Of a stretch of 64,000 nt of DNA, positions 10,311 through 17,082 are shown one piece after another. The notes under the pieces are model-generated. The model saw only the letters and a program-made list of their open reading frames with translations, did no database searches and was not told where the DNA came from. This DNA is from Alphaproteobacteria bacterium (GTDB lineage: Bacteria; Pseudomonadota; Alphaproteobacteria; CAAGCB01; CAG-977). Location: assembly GCA_017616015.1 (NCBI GenBank), contig JAFZYY010000015.1, positions 62,001 to 126,000 on the forward strand, written 5' to 3'. The translations under genes were made by a program, and so were the position numbers. Positions within the stretch are counted from its first letter, which is position 1. Each line of letters opens with the position of its first letter.

Positions 10311-11051
10311 ATGCCCGTCAAAAAATACGACGTCATTTTCAGTCTGGGAGCCGCCTGCCTTTGTTCACAAATGCTGCGCAAAAAGAATTTGCAGTTCTGT
10401 TCTTATCCTTTCGACTGGATAGCGGGCGGAGATTTTGCTTTTCGCATTGATTTGCTTGTTTCCGGTTTCAAAGACTTTTTCAACAAAGAGGATTTGGCAT
10501 TCACCGGCGAACAAAACGGCAGTGAAACACACCCGTGCGAAATCTGCCTGAACAAAAGAACGGAAATGAAATTTCCCCACGATTTCCCGACGGGCGTCGA
10601 TTTTGAAACGGCCTGGCCGGAAGCCAACGAAAAATACGCCCGCCGCATCAAACGGCTGATTAACGACATCGAAAACGGCAAAGACATTCTGATCGTTTAC
10701 GTCATGCCGCCGAAGGAAGCCGTTGACTCCGACGCGGTTTTACGGGAATGCCATGATAAAATCGTCCGGCGTTTTCCGGATAAGAACGTCGATATTCTGT
10801 ATATTTCCTGCGCCGAAAAATATTCCGAAACAAACATCGGAGAACACGTCAGGAAAATCGCTTTCGACTTTGACCGCCCGGACGGCGTCCCGCCGTACGA
10901 CGTCCGCAAATTAAGAACAGCCGTCAATAATTACCGGCTACGGCAGACACTGTCCGACCGGATACGGAATTTTAAATTCAAAATGAAGAAAAGAATCGGC
11001 CGTTGGAAAAAGAAAGCCTCGCGTTATTTGACTTTCCGCCCGTCGCTGTAA
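10311..11051 (+). CDS. DUF1796 family putative cysteine peptidase
   Basis: A 246-residue protein whose start, YDVIFSLGAACLCSQ followed by SYPFDWI, matches the conserved N terminus of DUF1796, a papain-fold family suggested but not shown to be cysteine peptidases. A later segment, DILIVYVMP, resembles the family's core strand. No signal peptide is visible. The C terminus is very basic (KMKKRIGRWKKK). It follows ispDF by 12 bp, so it may be co-transcribed, but no functional link is evident. Its end overlaps the convergent guanine deaminase gene by 28 bp. Confidence 0.7.
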   Translation: MPVKKYDVIFSLGAACLCSQMLRKKNLQFCSYPFDWIAGGDFAFRIDLLVSGFKDFFNKEDLAFTGEQNGSETHPCEICLNKRTEMKFPHDFPTGVDFETAWPEANEKYARRIKRLINDIENGKDILIVYVMPPKEAVDSDAVLRECHDKIVRRFPDKNVDILYISCAEKYSETNIGEHVRKIAFDFDRPDGVPPYDVRKLRTAVNNYRLRQTLSDRIRNFKFKMKKRIGRWKKKASRYLTFRPSL

Positions 11052-12289
11052 ACGGCGACGATGTCGCGCTTTGTCATCAGGTAAAGCGCGCGTTCAAAGC
11101 GTTCTTTGACCGACAACTCTTTGGCCGGTTTCGGAAAAGCCGCGTCGTCGACGACAACGGCGTGCAGGCCGTCGCCTTTGGCAAAACCGCCGGCCGCGCC
11201 GAAAAATTTTGCGCCCGCCGTCGTGCCGAGGTAAAACGCTTCCGCCACCGTTAAAAATTCGTCCGTCCAGTTTGTCTGGATTCGCTTCATCTTGGACGCG
11301 CGAATGGCGGACGTCACGACCTGCGGCATCGCCAGCAAAGCCCCGCCCGCTATATCGGAGCCGAGCGTCACGCGCAAGCCTTCGTTCATCATGACGCGCA
11401 CGGGCGCGATGCCGCTGATCAGATTGATGTTGGAATCCGGACAGTGTGCGATCCAGACGCCTTTTTCTTTCATCGCTTTTCTTTCGCGTTCGTCGGAATG
11501 GACGCAGTGCGCCATCACGGTGCGGTCGTTGAACAGCCCGTATTTATCATAGCTTTCCCAGTATTGCGCACAGTCCGGGTGAAGCTCTTTGACCCACGCG
11601 ATTTCGGAAGTGTTTTCGGATAAATGCGACTGCACGGGCAGGTTTCTTTCCTGCGCCAGCTTTCCTAAAAACGCCATCAGCTCGTTTGTGCAGGTCGGCG
11701 TAAAGCGCGGCGTCAGAATCGGCTTGATATGTTCGAATTTACCGGAAGATTCGTCCAGCCACGTCATCGTTTCGCGCATGGATTCTTCGGTCGTTTCCGT
11801 CAGAATGTCGCCGGAGTTGCGATCCATGTTGACTTTGCCGACGCAACCGGTCATGCCCGCCTTTTCGAATTCTTCCATCAGAACCATTGTGGATTCGCGG
11901 TGCAGAGAGGAAAAAGCGCAAACGCGCGTCGTGCCGTTATCGACCATTTCTCTGGCCAAAGCGCGATAGACTTCGCGGGCGTAACCGGTATCTTTGAAAG
12001 CGGCTTCCGTCTTAAAGGTGTACGTGTTCAGCCAGTCCAGCAAGGGCAGGTCCATTCCCATGCCCAGCATCGCGTATTGCGGCGCGTGCATATGCATATC
12101 GGAAAAAGACGGCATAACCAGACGGTCGCCGTAATCGGTTACGGACGCATCGGCATAAGCTTCGGGCAATTCTGTTAAAACGTTTGATATTTTTCCGTTT
12201 TCCAGAATCAAATATCCGTTTTCCGTGATTTTCAATTCACCGAAAGCGGGCGCGTCGACGATATGTCCTTTAATGATCTGCACGGTCAT
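11024..12289 (-). CDS. guaD: Guanine deaminase
   Basis: Zinc amidohydrolase converting guanine to xanthine and ammonia; cytosolic. About 421 residues. The metal site is visible as SDMHMHAPQYAM (HxH), QSHLSEN, HCVHSDERE and LGSDIAGG. The segment LGMGMDLPLLDWLNTYTF is characteristic of GuaD among amidohydrolases. The ATG at 12289 lies 8-9 bp after AGGAAAGG; the GTG at 12298 would sit almost on that site and was rejected. The 5' leader carries a guanine-type riboswitch and its own promoter, tying expression to the enzyme's substrate. No xanthine dehydrogenase is nearby, so released ammonia may be the benefit. Confidence 0.93.
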   Translation of the reverse strand: MTVQIIKGHIVDAPAFGELKITENGYLILENGKISNVLTELPEAYADASVTDYGDRLVMPSFSDMHMHAPQYAMLGMGMDLPLLDWLNTYTFKTEAAFKDTGYAREVYRALAREMVDNGTTRVCAFSSLHRESTMVLMEEFEKAGMTGCVGKVNMDRNSGDILTETTEESMRETMTWLDESSGKFEHIKPILTPRFTPTCTNELMAFLGKLAQERNLPVQSHLSENTSEIAWVKELHPDCAQYWESYDKYGLFNDRTVMAHCVHSDERERKAMKEKGVWIAHCPDSNINLISGIAPVRVMMNEGLRVTLGSDIAGGALLAMPQVVTSAIRASKMKRIQTNWTDEFLTVAEAFYLGTTAGAKFFGAAGGFAKGDGLHAVVVDDAAFPKPAKELSVKERFERALYLMTKRDIVAVYSDGRKVK

Positions 12290-12313
12290 ATTCTTCACCT
12301 TTCCTCAGAGCAT

Positions 12314-12348
12314 AAAAAAAGCTCAAAACGCCGTGTCAAACGGAGCTT
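12314..12348 (-). terminator. guaD: Candidate riboswitch-controlled intrinsic terminator before guaD
   Basis: On the minus strand AAGCTC (12348-12343) can pair with GAGCTT (12324-12319), with a weaker inner CG/CG pairing, followed by seven consecutive T (12320-12314) about 24 bp before the guaD ATG. The stem is imperfect and asymmetric, so strength is uncertain. Its position between aptamer and start codon suggests a transcriptional expression platform. Confidence 0.55.
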
Positions 12349-12424
12349 CAAGCACTCATAGCAGAACACGGTCCTGTTCAGTAGAAACTTCCTCCGGCTT
12401 TAAGAGGAATTATATGAGCCGTTT
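12338..12424 (-). promoter_or_regulatory. Guanine-class purine riboswitch with swapped L2-L3 pairs
   Basis: Minus-strand RNA reads as a purine aptamer. P1 is CTCATA (12418-12413) with TATGAG (12360-12355). The junction TAA is followed by P2 TTCCTCT/GGAGGAA (7 bp with one G-T), loop L2 TAAAGCC, the invariant J2/3 GTTTCTAC (12388-12381), P3 GAACA/TGTTC, L3 GGACCG and a junction ending C-T-A-T. The base at aptamer position 74 is C (12361), which selects guanine over adenine. The canonical L2 GG / L3 CC pairs are replaced by CC (12397-12396) and GG (12374-12373). An outer AAACGG (12424-12419) can pair with CCGTTT (12343-12338), which overlaps the terminator. Found by hand folding only. Confidence 0.82.
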
Positions 12425-12429
12425 TTGAT

Positions 12430-12458
12430 TCTATAAGGATTCTTTTTTGAAAAGTCAA
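12430..12458 (-). promoter_or_regulatory. guaD: Sigma-70-type promoter for guaD
   Basis: TTGACT (12458-12453), a 17-bp spacer and TATAGA (12435-12430) on the minus strand give a near-consensus promoter. The -35 element overlaps the stop codon of the upstream methyltransferase gene. Initiation would fall near 12423, so the RNA would begin at the strand that extends riboswitch helix P1. Confidence 0.7.
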
Positions 12459-13069
12459 GAGGACGCTTTGACGGCTATCCCGTCAACGAAATGACAAAGC
12501 CCGAAATAATCTTCCTCGGTTTCCGAAACAGCCGCCGTTTCAAATCCCGACAAAACGTCCGTCATGTATTCGGGACGGAAAAAGTGGCGCGTCCATTCGT
12601 CGAAATACATATCTTCGCCGACTTTTTCCCCGACGCCGTAAGATTTGTCCCTGACCGATTTGCAACGTATGAAAAACAACCCGCCCGCCCGCAAAGACCG
12701 ATGCACCTTGTCAATAACGGATCGCGTCACGGCGTCGCCGAAATAGTGCAAAGACAAACACGCGAACACCGCGTCGTAGCGTTCCGGCTCCAAGTCCGAT
12801 TTCGATACGTCCGCGCAAACCGTCCTGATTTTCGGGTGGCGCAAAGCTTCGACGGTTTTCAGGGCTTCGTCGGAAATGTCCATCGCCGTCACGTTCATGC
12901 CGTTCGCCGCGAAATACAAGCTGTTGCGCCCTTTTCCGCAGCCCAGATCCAAAACGTCGTGCATGTCTTTTATTTTCATCAGCTTAAACGCTTTTTCGGC
13001 AAACGGGGAAGGTTTGAAATCCTCTTTCCACGCCGCCCAGTTTTTATTCCAAACGCTTTGTTCCGTCAT
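12455..13069 (-). CDS. SAM-dependent class I methyltransferase
   Basis: A 204-residue Rossmann-fold methyltransferase. SAM-binding motif I is VLDLGCGKGRNSLYFA, the acidic end of strand 2 is AMDIS, and later strands read YDAVFACLSLHYF and GLFFIRC. Overall layout resembles TehB/YrrT-type small-molecule methyltransferases; the substrate is unknown. It lies upstream of guaD on the same strand, but guaD has its own promoter, so a functional link is not required. The start is 66 bp from the divergent thioesterase gene. Confidence 0.8.
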   Translation of the reverse strand: MTEQSVWNKNWAAWKEDFKPSPFAEKAFKLMKIKDMHDVLDLGCGKGRNSLYFAANGMNVTAMDISDEALKTVEALRHPKIRTVCADVSKSDLEPERYDAVFACLSLHYFGDAVTRSVIDKVHRSLRAGGLFFIRCKSVRDKSYGVGEKVGEDMYFDEWTRHFFRPEYMTDVLSGFETAAVSETEEDYFGLCHFVDGIAVKASS

Positions 13070-13134
13070 TTTACGCCTTTTATTTCGCCCGCTTTTATAT
13101 TAGCTTTTAAGAAATATACCAAACGGAGAAGAAA

Positions 13135-13866
13135 ATGGAAACGCTGGAATTGCCGCATACCGTGAAAGTCTACGAATCCGACCGCAAAGGCGAGTTGCAT
13201 CTGCGCAGTCTGTTCAACTTGCTGCAGGACGCCGCCGACAGACACGCGGACGCTTTAGGGTGCGGGTACGAATTCTGCCTGACGCGCGGCATCGGGTGGG
13301 TCGGCGCGAATTACCACCTGAAAATCAACCGCCTGCCACAACGGCACGAATCCTTTGTCTTAACGACATGGGCCAGCGGAAAAACCGCCGTGTGCGGTAT
13401 CCGCGATTTCAAAGCGGTCAACGAAAAGGGCGAATTGCTGTTCTGCGCGTCAAGCCAATGGGCGCTGATCGATTTAAACACCAAACGTCCCGTCAGCGTC
13501 GCCAAAAACCTGCCCGAATATCAACTGCACGAAGAGCGCATGATCGACACGAAATTTCCGGCAATCGCTTTTCCGGAAACGCCCGAAACGGAAATCCGCT
13601 TTCCCGTCCGGTACGAGGAAATAGACCTGAACAATCACGTCAACAACGCCGTTTATCCGGTCTGGGCGGCGGAAAGCGTGCCACACGACTTCCGTCTGGC
13701 TTGCGACATCGCGGAAATGGAAATCGCATTCAAAAAGCCCGCCGTTTTCGATGACGAAATCGTCGTTTTCACGCAAACGGACGGGTCGACAACGACGCAC
13801 AGAATTGCTTCGCCCGACAAGGAAAAAGAATTTTCCCGCGTACGGATTTCGTGGAAAAAAGCCTGA
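13135..13866 (+). CDS. Acyl-ACP thioesterase
   Basis: Double hot-dog thioesterase (PF01643-like) releasing fatty acids from acyl carrier protein; 243 residues. The N-terminal hot dog has SLFNLLQDAADRHADALG with helix residues typical of the family, plus RGIGWVGANYHLKI. The second has the catalytic-type segment EEIDLNNHVNNAVYP, with Asn and His placed as in plant FatA/FatB and bacterial homologues. GGAGAAGAAA precedes the ATG. Bacterial members are common in anaerobes and may tune lipid chain release; the chain-length preference cannot be inferred. Confidence 0.85.
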   Translation: METLELPHTVKVYESDRKGELHLRSLFNLLQDAADRHADALGCGYEFCLTRGIGWVGANYHLKINRLPQRHESFVLTTWASGKTAVCGIRDFKAVNEKGELLFCASSQWALIDLNTKRPVSVAKNLPEYQLHEERMIDTKFPAIAFPETPETEIRFPVRYEEIDLNNHVNNAVYPVWAAESVPHDFRLACDIAEMEIAFKKPAVFDDEIVVFTQTDGSTTTHRIASPDKEKEFSRVRISWKKA

Positions 13867-13892
13867 AATATAAAAAAAAGCATCACGAAAAT

Positions 13893-13988
13893 ATGACTAA
13901 AGTTATATTCAATATGAGGTTTTACAGGCTTGTTATTATGAATTTTTGGCTGTTAGAATAAAGGTAAAGTTAGCAATGGAGGATTATC
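13893..13988 (+). promoter_or_regulatory. Upstream control region of pilin copy 1
   Basis: This leader is nearly the same as the one before pilin copy 3 and more distantly like that of copy 2. It carries the palindrome-like motif TATAT-TCA-ATATG at 13904-13916, ending 73 bp before the ATG, then a conserved GTTTTACAGGCTTG-type block and a possible -10, TAGAAT, near 13955. A GGAGGA ribosome site precedes the ATG. The motif's conservation suggests a regulator site; which one is unknown. Confidence 0.5.
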
Positions 13989-14627
13989 ATGAAAAATATT
14001 TACACACAGGAATCCGGCCGTTCCATGATCGAAATGCTGGGCGTTCTGGCAATCATCGGCGTGTTATCGGTTGGCGGTATCGCGGGATATTCTCAGGCGA
14101 TGTCGAAATTTAAAGTCAGCAAAACGACAGACCAAATTCAGACGATGGTGCAAAACATTCGCACACTGTTTTCATCGCAGAAAAACTATGACGGTTTGAA
14201 AACGAGCAACTCAAAGCTTCTTTATGCAGCGGGCATTCTGACCGATGAAAACTGCCCTGACAGCTCGGCCTGCACCACCCCGATGAATCCGTACGGCGGT
14301 ACTATCAAAATCGAATACACGAACGATGACGAAGGTCGTGCCAAAAGAGCTTTTGCCGTTACGTACAACGGTTTGCCGTCAGACGCCTGCGTCCGTTTGG
14401 CAACGCAGGGTTGGGGTGATACGGCGTCCGGTCTGATTGCTGTTCAGGCTAACAAGGAAGAGACCACCCCGACTGCGGGTATGGATATACCTGAGGAAGA
14501 TTTAGCCACAGAGGGTGCTACCGTGTCCTATACTAAAACCGCTCACGTTCCCATATCCTTTGAATCCGCGACAAAAGGCTGCGGCACGGGCGGAAGCGCG
14601 TCCAGTCTGACGCTGTACTATAAATAG
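13989..14627 (+). CDS. Type IV pilin-like protein, copy 1
   Basis: A 212-residue class III prepilin. The short leader MKNIYTQESG ends in Gly10 and is followed by RSMIE, giving the required Glu at mature position 5. The hydrophobic helix LGVLAIIGVLSVGGIAG follows. The globular part has four cysteines (ENCPD, SSACTT, SDACVRL, KGCGTGG), probably two disulfides, and ends SSLTLYYK. It resembles PilS-type major pilins. No assembly ATPase, prepilin peptidase or secretin is in the window, so the machinery must lie elsewhere. First of three tandem paralogues, each with its own leader and terminator. Confidence 0.87.
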   Translation: MKNIYTQESGRSMIEMLGVLAIIGVLSVGGIAGYSQAMSKFKVSKTTDQIQTMVQNIRTLFSSQKNYDGLKTSNSKLLYAAGILTDENCPDSSACTTPMNPYGGTIKIEYTNDDEGRAKRAFAVTYNGLPSDACVRLATQGWGDTASGLIAVQANKEETTPTAGMDIPEEDLATEGATVSYTKTAHVPISFESATKGCGTGGSASSLTLYYK

Positions 14628-14644
14628 TCGTTATTCTTTATTCC

Positions 14645-14676
14645 AAAAAAGGCGGGATTTTTATCCCGCCTTTTTT
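14645..14676 (+). terminator. Intrinsic terminator after pilin copy 1
   Basis: GGCGGGAT (14651-14658) and ATCCCGCC (14663-14670) form an 8-bp GC-rich stem followed by six T. The A-run before the stem would also let it work in the reverse direction. Confidence 0.9.
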
Positions 14677-14695
14677 ATTTTTCCGGCAAAACATT

Positions 14696-14806
14696 ATGAC
14701 TAAAGACATATCAGATATGTGTTTCTATAGGCTTGCGTACATTGCCTTTTAGCGGTAGGATAAAATAAGGCAGAAGGAGAATCCAGAAACGGAGGAGGGC
14801 GTTATC
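14696..14806 (+). promoter_or_regulatory. Upstream control region of pilin copy 2
   Basis: It shares GACTAAAG and the palindrome CATAT-CAG-ATATG (14707-14719) with the other two pilin leaders. The rest has diverged and is 15 bp longer: the motif ends 88 bp before the ATG instead of 73. GGAGGAGG lies before the start. Confidence 0.45.
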
Positions 14807-15514
14807 ATGAAAAACATTCATGCACAGGAATCCGGTCGTTCCATGATCGAAATACTAGGCGTTTTGGCCGTTATCGGCGTGCTGTCGGTCGGCGGTATCG
14901 CGGGTTATTCCCATGCGATGTCGAAATATAAAATCAATAAAACGATAGACCAGATGCAAACGATGGCTCAGAACATTCGCACACTGTTTGCATCGCAGAA
15001 AAATTACGAAGGCGTAGACTCGAAAGCCAATCCAAAGATGCTGTATGCCGCCGGCATTCTGACTGATGAAAACTGCCCTGACGGTTGCTCTACCACTCCG
15101 ATAAATCCGTACGGCGGAGTAATCGCTATCGGTTTTACAAAAGATGACGAAAATCATTCCAAAAGAGGTTTTGCCATCGCATTCAGCGGTTTGCCGTCAG
15201 ATGTCTGTACCCGTTTGGCGACACAGAATTGGGGGGACGCGACCTCCGGCTTGATTGCTGTGGAAGCCAAAAGCACAAACGTTGCTTCCATATCCAAAGA
15301 CGCCTCTATCCCCGGAAACGAAAAACCGCAGAATAATAATAACATAGCCCTTCCTTTCCAAAAATCGGTAGTAGCGAAGGTAGCGCCAATGGAAACGACA
15401 GGTTCCAGCGTAGCCCTCACGAAAAACGCCGCTGTTCCGATGTCCTTATCGGCGGCGACAACAGGTTGCGGCACGGGCGGAAATACATCAAGTCTGACGC
15501 TGTACTATAAATAA
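14807..15514 (+). CDS. Type IV pilin-like protein, copy 2
   Basis: A 235-residue prepilin with leader MKNIHAQESG, then RSMIE (Glu at +5) and a helix closely matching copies 1 and 3. It carries four globular cysteines like its paralogues (ENCPDG, GCSTT, SDVCTRL, TGCGTGG). The variable C-terminal third is longer, with an Asn/Pro-rich linker (KPQNNNN) around residues 165-200 before the shared TSSLTLYYK end. Its leader differs more from the other two than they do from each other, so it is the oldest or most diverged copy. Role as alternative major pilin or minor pilin cannot be decided. Confidence 0.87.
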   Translation: MKNIHAQESGRSMIEILGVLAVIGVLSVGGIAGYSHAMSKYKINKTIDQMQTMAQNIRTLFASQKNYEGVDSKANPKMLYAAGILTDENCPDGCSTTPINPYGGVIAIGFTKDDENHSKRGFAIAFSGLPSDVCTRLATQNWGDATSGLIAVEAKSTNVASISKDASIPGNEKPQNNNNIALPFQKSVVAKVAPMETTGSSVALTKNAAVPMSLSAATTGCGTGGNTSSLTLYYK

Positions 15515-15534
15515 CCGTTATTCTTTATTTCAAA

Positions 15535-15567
15535 AAAGGCGGGGTTTTTATCCCGCTTTTTTTATTT
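15535..15567 (+). terminator. Intrinsic terminator after pilin copy 2
   Basis: GCGGG and CCCGC around a short T-rich loop, followed by eight T. It is an eroded version of the terminators after copies 1 and 3. Confidence 0.85.
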
Positions 15568-15580
15568 TTCCGGCAGAATA

Positions 15581-15677
15581 TATAACTAAAGGCATATCAT
15601 ATATGAGGTTTTACAGGCTTGTTTTTATGGATTTTTGGTTGTTAGAATAAAGGTAGAGTCAGCAATGGAGGATTATC
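15581..15677 (+). promoter_or_regulatory. Upstream control region of pilin copy 3
   Basis: Near-duplicate of the copy 1 leader. The motif CATAT-CAT-ATATG lies at 15593-15605, ending 73 bp before the ATG, exactly as in copy 1. The GTTAGAATAAAGGTAGAG block and GGAGGA site are also shared. Confidence 0.5.
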
Positions 15678-16307
15678 ATGACAAACATTCATACACAGGA
15701 ATCCGGTCGTTCCATGATCGAAATGCTGGGCGTTCTGGCAATTATCGGCGTGTTGTCGGTCGGCGGTATCGCGGGATATTCTCAGGCGATGTCGAAATTT
15801 AAAGTCAGCAAAACGACAGACCAAATTCAGACGATGGTGACAAACATTCGTACATTGTTTTCATCACAGAAAAACTATGACGGGTTGGATACGGCTAATT
15901 CTGAACTTCTGTATTCCGCCGGCATTCTGACCGATGAAAACTGCCCTGACGGTTCGTCCTGCTCAACCCCGATGAATCCGTACGGCGGTACAATCGTAAT
16001 TAAGTATACGAAAGATGACCAGGCTCGTGTTAAAAGAGCTTTTGCTATCATATACAACGGCTTGCCGTCAGACGCCTGCGTTCGTTTGGCGTCGCAAAAC
16101 TGGGGCGATACGGCGTCCGGTTTGATAGCCGTGCATGCCAAAAGCTCGGTAGGTACCGTACCCGACACTATTCCCGGCGAAGCTACATCAGCAGGAACTT
16201 CGGTGAACTACACCAAAACGGCTCATGTTCCCGTGTCCTTTTCAAACGCATCAACGGGTTGCGGCACGGGCGGAAGCGCTTCCAGTATTACGCTGTTCTA
16301 TAAATAG
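15678..16307 (+). CDS. Type IV pilin-like protein, copy 3
   Basis: A 209-residue prepilin; leader MTNIHTQESG, then RSMIE and the same hydrophobic helix as copy 1. The first 60 residues differ from copy 1 at only a few positions, while the region from about 65 on, especially around 150-185, is divergent. Four cysteines are conserved. This pattern of a conserved N terminus with a variable surface region fits duplication and diversification, possibly recombination between copies. It is followed by its own GC-rich terminator. Confidence 0.87.
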   Translation: MTNIHTQESGRSMIEMLGVLAIIGVLSVGGIAGYSQAMSKFKVSKTTDQIQTMVTNIRTLFSSQKNYDGLDTANSELLYSAGILTDENCPDGSSCSTPMNPYGGTIVIKYTKDDQARVKRAFAIIYNGLPSDACVRLASQNWGDTASGLIAVHAKSSVGTVPDTIPGEATSAGTSVNYTKTAHVPVSFSNASTGCGTGGSASSITLFYK

Positions 16308-16324
16308 TCGTTATTCTTTATTTC

Positions 16325-16354
16325 AAAAGGCGGGATTTTCTCCCGCCTTTTTTT
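16325..16354 (+). terminator. Intrinsic terminator after pilin copy 3
   Basis: GGCGGGA and TCCCGCC form a stem around TTTTC, followed by seven T. Same design as the terminators after copy 1 and after aspS. Confidence 0.9.
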
Positions 16355-16394
16355 GTTGCTTTTTTATTTTTTCTGCCGATTGGCAGAATCCAAT

Positions 16395-16449
16395 CCCCGC
16401 CGGGAAGGCGTTATGCCCGTGGCGCCGCCACCCCCGCCGGGAGGGCGTT
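16395..16449 (+). repeat. Short GC-rich direct repeat
   Basis: The 18-bp unit CCCCGCCGGGARGGCGTT occurs at 16395-16412 and again at 16432-16449, differing by one base. It lies between pilin copy 3 and the rubrerythrin gene and is more GC-rich than its surroundings. No coding capacity or terminator is apparent; it may be a small dispersed repeat. Confidence 0.5.
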
Positions 16450-16477
16450 TTCCCCCTACGGGGAGTAGTCCCTACGG

Positions 16478-17053
16478 CTAGTAGTTTTCGGCGGCGATTT
16501 CGTAATACGCCTGTTCGTGCAGACAGGACGGACAGATCGCCGGCGCTTCGTTGCCTTCATGGACATAGCCGCACTTGCGGCAACGCCATTTCTTGGGCTC
16601 GTCGCGCTTAAAGACTTGTTCTTTCTGTATGTTCTCCTGCAATTTGCGGTATCTCTGACCGTGGAAGATCTCCGCGACGATCACGGCGCGGTACATCTGC
16701 GCGACTTCGGGGAATCCTTCCGCTTCCGCCATTTCAGCGCACATCGGATAAAGCTCCTTGTATTCGTGCTCTTCGCCTTTTGCCGCTTCCTCAAGATTTT
16801 CCAACGTCGAACGAATCTGACCCGCCGGATAAGTGCCGCTGATTTCGACGTCTCCGCCCTCTAAGAATTTGAACATACGCTCGGCATGTTCCTTTTCCTG
16901 ATCCGCCGTTTCCGTAAAAATCGCGGCGATTTGCTGATAGCCTTCCTTTTCGGCAACGCGCGCCCAATACGTGTAACGCATTCTGGCCTGAGATTCGCCC
17001 GCAAACGTCATCAACAGATTTTTTTCGGTTTTCGTTCCTTTGACAGATTTCAT
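16478..17053 (-). CDS. rbr: Rubrerythrin
   Basis: Non-haem iron peroxidase that reduces hydrogen peroxide, typical of anaerobes. The 191-residue protein has an N-terminal ferritin-like four-helix domain with the di-iron ligands in TFAGESQARMRYTYWA, ETADQEKEHAERMF, YKELYPMCAEMAEAEGF and VAEIFHGQRY. The C-terminal rubredoxin-like domain has two CxxC knuckles (CRKCGYVH and CPSC). Single gene, upstream of which lies the PTS block on the same strand, 29 bp away. Confidence 0.96.
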   Translation of the reverse strand: MKSVKGTKTEKNLLMTFAGESQARMRYTYWARVAEKEGYQQIAAIFTETADQEKEHAERMFKFLEGGDVEISGTYPAGQIRSTLENLEEAAKGEEHEYKELYPMCAEMAEAEGFPEVAQMYRAVIVAEIFHGQRYRKLQENIQKEQVFKRDEPKKWRCRKCGYVHEGNEAPAICPSCLHEQAYYEIAAENY

Positions 17054-17082
17054 TTTTTTGCTCTCCTTTGAAGTTAAAAAAA

